Assembly: GCA_964545875.1 (NCBI GenBank)
Contig: CAZJHH010000005.1
Coordinates: forward strand, 169,838-233,837
Source of the DNA: DAIPKP01 sp964545875
GTDB taxonomy: Bacteria; Synergistota; Synergistia; Synergistales; Aminiphilaceae
Direction: 5' to 3'
Length of the DNA stretch: 64,000 nucleotides
This document shows, in pieces, positions 59,887-64,000 of this stretch. The first letter of the stretch is position 1; every line of letters starts with the position of its first letter. The notes beneath the pieces were generated by a model, which was not told where the DNA came from, did no database searches, and saw nothing but the letters and a program-made list of their open reading frames with translations. The position numbers and the translations under genes were made by a program.

Positions 59887-60512
59887 CTTCGCCGCTCCCG
59901 GAACCGGCGGCCCTCCCCGGTTCCGGGAGCGCGCCACCAATCCGTACCGGGAAGGTATCCGTCCCCCCTTTCCAGCACCATGGAAAGGGGAAAAAAATCT
60001 TCATATTCCTCCAAACCTCGGGGATTTCCATGAGAATTTTTCGGCACCACCCTGCCGGAGCAGTTGCGAGGATTTACCGCGAGAAACCACTCCTCCCGAC
60101 GGGAGAAATCTCCGCATTTTTCCAGGATCTCCTTCCGGCAAAGCCGAATCTCCCGCCTTGCGGGAGGAGAAAAGAGGAGCGGGCTCCGAAGCTGCAAGAG
60201 CACCCAGGAAACCTGAAGATTCTCCTCAAATACATCGGGGAACTCCTCTCGCCCCTCCTGCGCATAGAGAGCCAGGAGAAGATTATCTTCCGGAAGGAGA
60301 AGGCACTCCTCCCGGGCAAAACCGAGGGGAATCCCGATCTGCCGGGAGAGAAAATCCGCCACCCCCGGAGTGGGCAAGGCGGAGGTCCACCGATTGGCGA
60401 AGATAAGCCCCGAGGCCTCTCGAGAAGAGATATATTCGCTGCAGCACACTTCTTCCTGCAAGATAAGGAAGGTGGTCCCCAGGGCTTTGCCGCTTCCGAG
60501 TACGAACTTCAT
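59865..60512 (-). CDS. Hypothetical protein downstream of element copy A
   Basis: I do not recognise this 215-residue frame. It begins MKFVLGSGKALGTTFLILQE and contains LPTPGVADFLSRQIGIPLGF. The ATG at 60512 has an excellent AGGAGGT site nine bases away, which supports a real gene. Its last ~20 codons run through a strong hairpin (59893-59931) and overlap the convergent WYL gene by 22 bases, so the natural C-terminus may be shorter, or a frameshift may have removed the true stop. Confidence 0.55.
   Translation of the reverse strand: MKFVLGSGKALGTTFLILQEEVCCSEYISSREASGLIFANRWTSALPTPGVADFLSRQIGIPLGFAREECLLLPEDNLLLALYAQEGREEFPDVFEENLQVSWVLLQLRSPLLFSPPARREIRLCRKEILEKCGDFSRREEWFLAVNPRNCSGRVVPKNSHGNPRGLEEYEDFFPLSMVLERGDGYLPGTDWWRAPGTGEGRRFRERRSYRICWE
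59893..59931. repeat. GC-rich hairpin between convergent genes
   Basis: CGCTCCCGGAACCGG and CCGGTTCCGGGAGCG form a perfect 15-bp stem around nine bases, just after the WYL stop. There is no U tract. It is embedded in the last codons of the minus-strand ORF. Confidence 0.6.
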
Positions 60513-60540
60513 TGCAAAGTACCTCCTGAAAGAATTCTCC

Positions 60541-60810
60541 CTGCTTTGGATTATTGCACCCCTTTTTTACGAATTCAAGCGAACGCGTCTTTCGCACCTC
60601 CAGAAGCATACCCTCCAACTATGAAAATTCTCTTCACATGAAAAATAGAAAAGCTCTCTCCTCTCCCAAAGGGGAGGAGAGAGCTTTTCTATTTTCAGAA
60701 GGCTCCCCTTTTCGGAAAAGAAGCCCTTCGTTTCGGTTATAAACTACCGTTTCTGAAGCCGATACTCCCGCTTTACCCGTACGATTTTTCCCGCGAAGGG
60801 CTGAACGCGA
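60541..60810 (-). repeat. Duplicated structured element, copy A
   Basis: A 270-bp segment repeated at 62392-62660 with about 85% identity by hand count; the differences are mostly transitions. Read on the minus strand it shows a long-range pairing AGCCCTTCG/CGAAGGGCT (60794-60802 with 60722-60730) enclosing a hairpin at 60733-60762, then a ~19-bp terminator-like hairpin (60648-60689, with U-rich tail), then a short stem GCGAA/TTCGC (60579-60595). It lies 83 bp downstream of the methyltransferase at 60894 and 28 bp upstream of the hypothetical gene at 60512. It might be a leader RNA, a 3' module or a mobile element end. Confidence 0.8.
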
Positions 60811-60893
60811 CAAGAGTGAAAGAGGACATCTACCGGTTCTCGGCTCCCCGTGTGCAATCCTCTTCACAACCGTTCTCTTTCTCCCGTAGCTAA

Positions 60894-61742
60894 CTAAAGA
60901 CCTCCAATCAGCGGATTATCGAAGATCGGACCGCACTTCCGAGGCAGCGTTGAATCACATTCCCCTATCTCTCCGGGGTTTACGAGACGCGCCACAAAGA
61001 ATTCATAGGCGTAGTAGTCCGAATACCTTCGATGCATTGCAGGTTCTTGTGCAAGCTGGTCAAGCACGGCAAGCGCTTCTTCGTCATCTCCATATTTACC
61101 GCGTAGCTCCTCGATGCGAACCTCCATCGGGAAGTAAAAATCATCCCACCACGCCTCATCCGGAAGGGTGAAGTGGCCGATGAGCGAGAAACCGCTCCTC
61201 TCGATTGCCGTCAGGACGTCTGAAACCCGACCCATGGTCGGGTAGTCCAGGTCAAAGCTCGCTTTAACCTCGGGCGGCGGGTTGTCCCTGAGCCAGACCG
61301 CATCGGTGAAGGCGAGGTAACCACCGGCGCCCAGTAGCCCGCGGCACACATGCAGAGCCTTCTCGATGCCGATATTGTAGAGCGCTCCCTCGGACCAGAC
61401 GAGGTCGAAGCTCGCGGGAGACAGCCTGGGTTCGGCCATGTCCCTCACCATAGGCTGAATCCGCTCGGCGAGGCCTCGCACAGCGACCGTGGCGCGCAGT
61501 CGCTCGATGTTCGGCACGTGGATGTCGAGGGCGGTAATGATCGCGCCGGGCAGAAGTTCAGCCAGACAGAGCGTCTGTCCGCCAACGCCACAGCCCAGAT
61601 CAAGCACCGTAGGCGCGGATGGCAGATCGCGACAAAGGGCAAGAACCCTTGCGACACAGTCCCGGTTGCCCGGGCCCTGCCTGGGGAGCGATTCGTAGAG
61701 CTCGAAAAAGATCTGCCAAAAACGCGGTGGGAGTTCGTTCAT
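60894..61742 (-). CDS. Class I SAM-dependent methyltransferase 1
   Basis: A Rossmann-fold methyltransferase of 282 residues. Motif I is VLDLGCGVGGQTLCLAELLP, followed by ITALDIHVPNIERLRATV (motif II), SFDLVWSEGALYNIGIEKAL and LGAGGYLAFTDAVWL. The substrate is unknown; the small-molecule-type C-terminal lid (DEAWWDDFYFPMEVRIEELR) is typical of Methyltransf_11/25-like enzymes. The start is taken at ATG 61742; a GTG four codons upstream is an alternative. Base and codon use look different from the core genes at 1-57000, which suggests horizontal acquisition. Confidence 0.85.
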   Translation of the reverse strand: MNELPPRFWQIFFELYESLPRQGPGNRDCVARVLALCRDLPSAPTVLDLGCGVGGQTLCLAELLPGAIITALDIHVPNIERLRATVAVRGLAERIQPMVRDMAEPRLSPASFDLVWSEGALYNIGIEKALHVCRGLLGAGGYLAFTDAVWLRDNPPPEVKASFDLDYPTMGRVSDVLTAIERSGFSLIGHFTLPDEAWWDDFYFPMEVRIEELRGKYGDDEEALAVLDQLAQEPAMHRRYSDYYAYEFFVARLVNPGEIGECDSTLPRKCGPIFDNPLIGGL

Positions 61743-61814
61743 GTCATACCCCACAATCTACATTTCCTTCGTCGATACCAAATAACCCAAGGCCCCTACT
61801 ATCTGCACACCGGC

Positions 61815-62267
61815 TCAGGGACTGCTTGCCTTTGGTTTCCTCTTAACCGCTAAAAGCGAAAAGACATCTTTCAGAGCACTCTCACTGTCGATTGTAAGAA
61901 GCAACCATTTCCCATCATGATACGTCGCGGCCTTGTCGTATTCCTTTCTGGTACATGGCGTCAGGCTATCCCTCATGCCTTCCACCTTCGTGCGTTCTTC
62001 CGCTCCAAAAACGATGAGTAATGCAAAACGGTTTTTCTCGGGAATCAACGTGCAGAAGGATTTCGATTTCTTGTATCTGAGGGACCAGCCGTGTTTCCTT
62101 CCTCCGAAAAGCCATTCCGGACCAAAGACGTTTGGGTAAAGTTGTTCGATCCACTCCACAGTACATTTCCAGTATCGGTAGGCTTCTTCACCGATCCAAT
62201 CTTCGATTTCCCAATCGCTTGGTGGATTACCGGGGCCTGTCATACGAATGTTATATTCACTCACCAC
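61815..62267 (-). CDS. DUF3788-family protein
   Basis: This 150-residue protein has the features of DUF3788: WEIEDWIGEEAYRYWKCTVE, FGPEWLFGGRKHGWSLRYKK and the CTLIPEKNRFALLIVFGAEE strand pair, ending GKWLLLTIDSESALKDV. The function of the family is unknown, though it is common in accessory gene sets. Two adjacent GTG codons (62267 and 62264) follow GGGAGAG, so the start is uncertain by one codon. It precedes methyltransferase 1 by 72 bp on the same strand. Confidence 0.78.
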   Translation of the reverse strand: MVSEYNIRMTGPGNPPSDWEIEDWIGEEAYRYWKCTVEWIEQLYPNVFGPEWLFGGRKHGWSLRYKKSKSFCTLIPEKNRFALLIVFGAEERTKVEGMRDSLTPCTRKEYDKAATYHDGKWLLLTIDSESALKDVFSLLAVKRKPKASSP

Positions 62268-62391
62268 TATCTCTCCCTATAAACTGATGTGGTTGAACGA
62301 CAAGGGACACCCATAAAGAGCCGCAAGAAAAAGAATGAGGTGTTCATTATCATTAAAACACATCACCACTCCTGAGTACAACCCATTCCTC

Positions 62392-62660
62392 CTGCTTCTG
62401 GTTATTGCAATCTTTTTTACGAATTCAAGCGGACGCGTCCTCCGCACCTCCGGGAGCATGCCCTTCAACCATGAAAATCCTCTTCACATGAAAAAATAAA
62501 AGAGCTCTCTCTTCCCTCAAGGGGGAGGAGAGAGCTTTTCTATTTTCAGAAGGCTCTCCTTTTCGGGAAAGAAGCCCTTTGTTTTAACTATAAACTACCG
62601 CTTCTAAAGTTAATATTCCCGCTTTACCCGTACGATTTTCCCCGTGAAGAGCTGAACGCA
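62392..62660 (-). repeat. Duplicated structured element, copy B
   Basis: Second copy of the 270-bp element. The hairpin corresponding to 60733-60762 is at 62584-62613, with TTAA/TTAA replacing TCGG/CCGA, so three consecutive pairs changed on both sides. The terminator-like hairpin is at 62498-62540 and the short stem at 62429-62445 (GCGGA/TCCGC, one compensatory pair). It lies 119 bp downstream of methyltransferase 2 and 125 bp upstream of the DUF3788 gene. The rest of the 62268-62779 interval holds no gene. Confidence 0.8.
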
Positions 62661-62779
62661 AAGAGAGCAAAAACTCTCATTTCCAGCATACGAAGAGGAG
62701 GTGAGATTTCCGGGTTTTGTAGGAAAAAAATTTCAATTCTTCCATCTTGCGGGAAAAGTTCGCAGGGTGTTAGAGCTCA

Positions 62780-63526
62780 TCACCGCATCATCAGCACGAA
62801 GACTCCCCAGCCCAGGTACTCGCGGGTGTAAGCGGTATAGCGTTCGGGTTCCGAGGTCAGTCGAGCTCGAACCTCCTTCGCCAACTCGTCATCGGGGTTG
62901 GCCTCAAGCCATCGGCGCATGGTAAGCCATTTGGCCGCCTCGTATCTGTCCCAACCGTCTTGGTCAGCCAGAACCATTTCAACAACGTCATAGCCAAGGC
63001 GACCGAAAGACGCGAGACGTTCCGGAAGCATGAGGAAGTCGGAGATTTCCTTGGCAAGACACCCCTTGGCGACATCTTCCGTCGGCGGCAACTGCCGCCA
63101 GTAAGGCTCGCCAATGAGGATGATCCCTCCGGTACACAAGCTGCGCGCCAGAAGCTCCATAGTGCCGGCAACTCCTCCGCCAATCCAAGTAGCACCGACA
63201 CAGGCCGCCACATCGACCTTCTCGTCAGAGATATAGCCAGCGGCATCGCCATGGATGAACTTGACCTGGTCGGCGACGCCGAGTTCTTCAGCGCGGAGTT
63301 GCGCTTGCTCGGTGAACAACTGGCTCATGTCGATGCCAGTGCCGATAATGCCGTGGTCACGCGCCCACGTGCACAGCATCTCCCCCGAACCGCTGCCGAG
63401 GTCGAGCACTCGGGCTCCCGGTTCCAGGCGCAACGCCGCACCGAGAGTGGCAAGTTTCTCGGGTGTGATCGGGTTGTGGATACGGTGAGCGCTTTCGGTA
63501 ATGTTGAATATTCGTGGAATGTCCAA
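62780..63526 (-). CDS. Class I SAM-dependent methyltransferase 2
   Basis: A 248-residue Rossmann methyltransferase: VLDLGSGSGEMLCTWARDHG (motif I), GTGIDMSQLFTEQAQLRAEE (motif II), AACVGATWIGGGVAGTMELL and GGIILIGEPYWRQLPP. It differs from methyltransferase 1 beyond the shared fold, so they are not recent duplicates. The start is TTG 63526, preceded by GGAGGTTTCCC, giving MDIPRIFNITESAHRIHNPI. The gene lies between element copy B and the IS21-type transposase, within the accessory stretch. Confidence 0.85.
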   Translation of the reverse strand: MDIPRIFNITESAHRIHNPITPEKLATLGAALRLEPGARVLDLGSGSGEMLCTWARDHGIIGTGIDMSQLFTEQAQLRAEELGVADQVKFIHGDAAGYISDEKVDVAACVGATWIGGGVAGTMELLARSLCTGGIILIGEPYWRQLPPTEDVAKGCLAKEISDFLMLPERLASFGRLGYDVVEMVLADQDGWDRYEAAKWLTMRRWLEANPDDELAKEVRARLTSEPERYTAYTREYLGWGVFVLMMR

Positions 63527-63639
63527 TGCGGGAAACCTCCTTACGGGTGTACGTGTTTGGTAATATAAAAGAAACCCACTTGGGGCCTGAATGGTAATCG
63601 AAAAGGGGACCACCCCGCAGCGTTTCACCTTATACTGAA

Positions 63640-63671
63640 CCCTATGGTAAGACACCACTCTTGACATAGGG
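63640..63671. repeat. Inverted repeat upstream of istA
   Basis: CCCTATG and CATAGGG form a 7-bp inverted repeat with an 18-base loop, and a TTGACA hexamer (63661-63666) is inside. It may belong to the end region or promoter of the IS21-type element. The true insertion-sequence tip could not be fixed. Confidence 0.4.
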
Positions 63672-63691
63672 GGAACAAGGAGATGCACGGG

Positions 63692-64000
63692 ATGGTCATG
63701 CAAGAGATTATCATAAAAAAACACCTGCAGGAACACTGTTCCATCCGCCAACTAGCCCGGGAATATCACATGAGCCGTAAAACGATTCGCAAGATGCTTG
63801 CCCGGGGCAGTGCAATGCCCGGGTATTCCTTCACAAAAGAGCGTTCATGCCGCGTCATGGATCCTTACAAGAAGATCGTCAAATCCTGGTTGGAAGAGGA
63901 CAAAAGTGCTCCTCCCAAGCAGCGGCAGACGGCGGAGCGGATCTACCAAAGGCTCGTGGAGGAATACGGTTTTTCCGGCTCCTCCTCCACGGTACGCAAG
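63692..64000 (+). CDS. istA: IS21-family transposase IstA, N-terminal part
   Basis: The 103 visible codons start MVMQEIIIKKHLQEHCSIRQ and contain a Hin/IS21-like helix-turn-helix (REYHMSRKTIRKMLARGSAM) followed by DPYKKIVKSWLEEDKSAPPK and RIYQRLVEEYGFSGSSSTVR, the usual prelude to the IstA DDE domain. The start at 63692 has AAGGAG nine bases upstream; ATGs at 63683 and 63698 are alternatives. The frame is open to the window edge; istB should lie beyond. This marks an insertion next to the methyltransferase region. Confidence 0.85.
   Translation, partial: MVMQEIIIKKHLQEHCSIRQLAREYHMSRKTIRKMLARGSAMPGYSFTKERSCRVMDPYKKIVKSWLEEDKSAPPKQRQTAERIYQRLVEEYGFSGSSSTVRK

Noticed and set aside
60283..60618. 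Conserved short reading frame (about 18 codons ending LEFVKK) shared by both element copies
   Set aside because: The shared part coincides with the covarying short stem and the frames diverge right after it, so structure explains the conservation better than a peptide.
60541..60810. Element copies as integron attC sites
   Set aside because: Length of 270 bp is too large, and the paired GTTRRRY/RYYYAAC core sites expected at attC ends are not present.
1..64000. CRISPR arrays, rRNA genes, prophage structural genes
   Set aside because: No regular short repeats with spacers, no rRNA sequence and no phage head or tail proteins were seen.

Overview
The window reads as a chromosomal segment of an anaerobic member of the Synergistota. 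The best single clue is the protein at 15861-16664, whose C-terminus (Gly-Cys-Ser, hydrophobic helix, Lys/Arg tail) matches the Synerg-CTERM sorting signal known from that phylum. Fermentative genes (citrate-lyase accessory enzymes, an ADP-forming acyl-CoA synthetase), a high G+C content and a tightly packed, almost entirely minus-strand layout fit. I cannot name a genus.

Layout. 1-8930: mtnA (cut by the window edge), xseA, nusB, a membrane protein, an Asp23 protein, a zinc ribbon, efp and pilQ-P-O-N-M. 8931-9535: non-coding, with two strong palindromes and a purine-rich tract. 9536-16664: a PilW-like prepilin, two tandem type IV pilins, pilC, pilT, pilB and the Synerg-CTERM protein; with pilM-Q this is a nearly complete type IV pilus locus. 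16701-25787: recA, thpR, pncC, a degenerate pgpA, rimO, rodZ, rpe, a stand-alone PASTA protein, rsmB, a 52-codon ORF and a YugP-type protease. 25889-33523: a sugar-aminotransferase-type enzyme, two GntR-type regulators (one divergent from an aminotransferase, one a MocR), citX, citC and a HAD phosphatase. 33590-42200: acyl-CoA ligase, M20 amidohydrolase, a CobB/CbiA-like protein without recognisable catalytic motifs, asnS, a thiamine-binding-type protein and nhaC. 42245-47966: the ctsR-mcsA-mcsB-clpC stress operon plus a parvulin-like gene, under a promoter overlapped by a CtsR box. 48080-57066: plsY, acyl-CoA synthetase, an AlaX-type editing protein, a RelA/SpoT-domain protein and a 1166-residue membrane-anchored TPR protein. 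57420-57583: tRNA-Gln and tRNA-Glu.

57692-64000 is accessory in character: a WYL regulator, an unrecognised ORF, two unrelated SAM methyltransferases, a DUF3788 protein and an IS21-type istA at the edge. Inside it a 270-bp element occurs twice (60541-60810 and 62392-62660), about 85% identical by hand count. On the minus strand both copies can fold into the same stems, with compensatory base changes, ending in an intrinsic-terminator-like hairpin. Each copy lies just downstream of a methyltransferase gene. This is the best candidate here for an undescribed structured RNA or cassette-like module.

A second theme is loss of canonical catalytic residues in otherwise well-formed genes: McsB, PgpA, the MocR regulator (PLP lysine to Gln), the CobB/CbiA-like protein and the RelA/SpoT-domain protein. 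EF-P carries Arg instead of Lys at its tip. All calls come from reading the sequence and from family knowledge; no database search was run.
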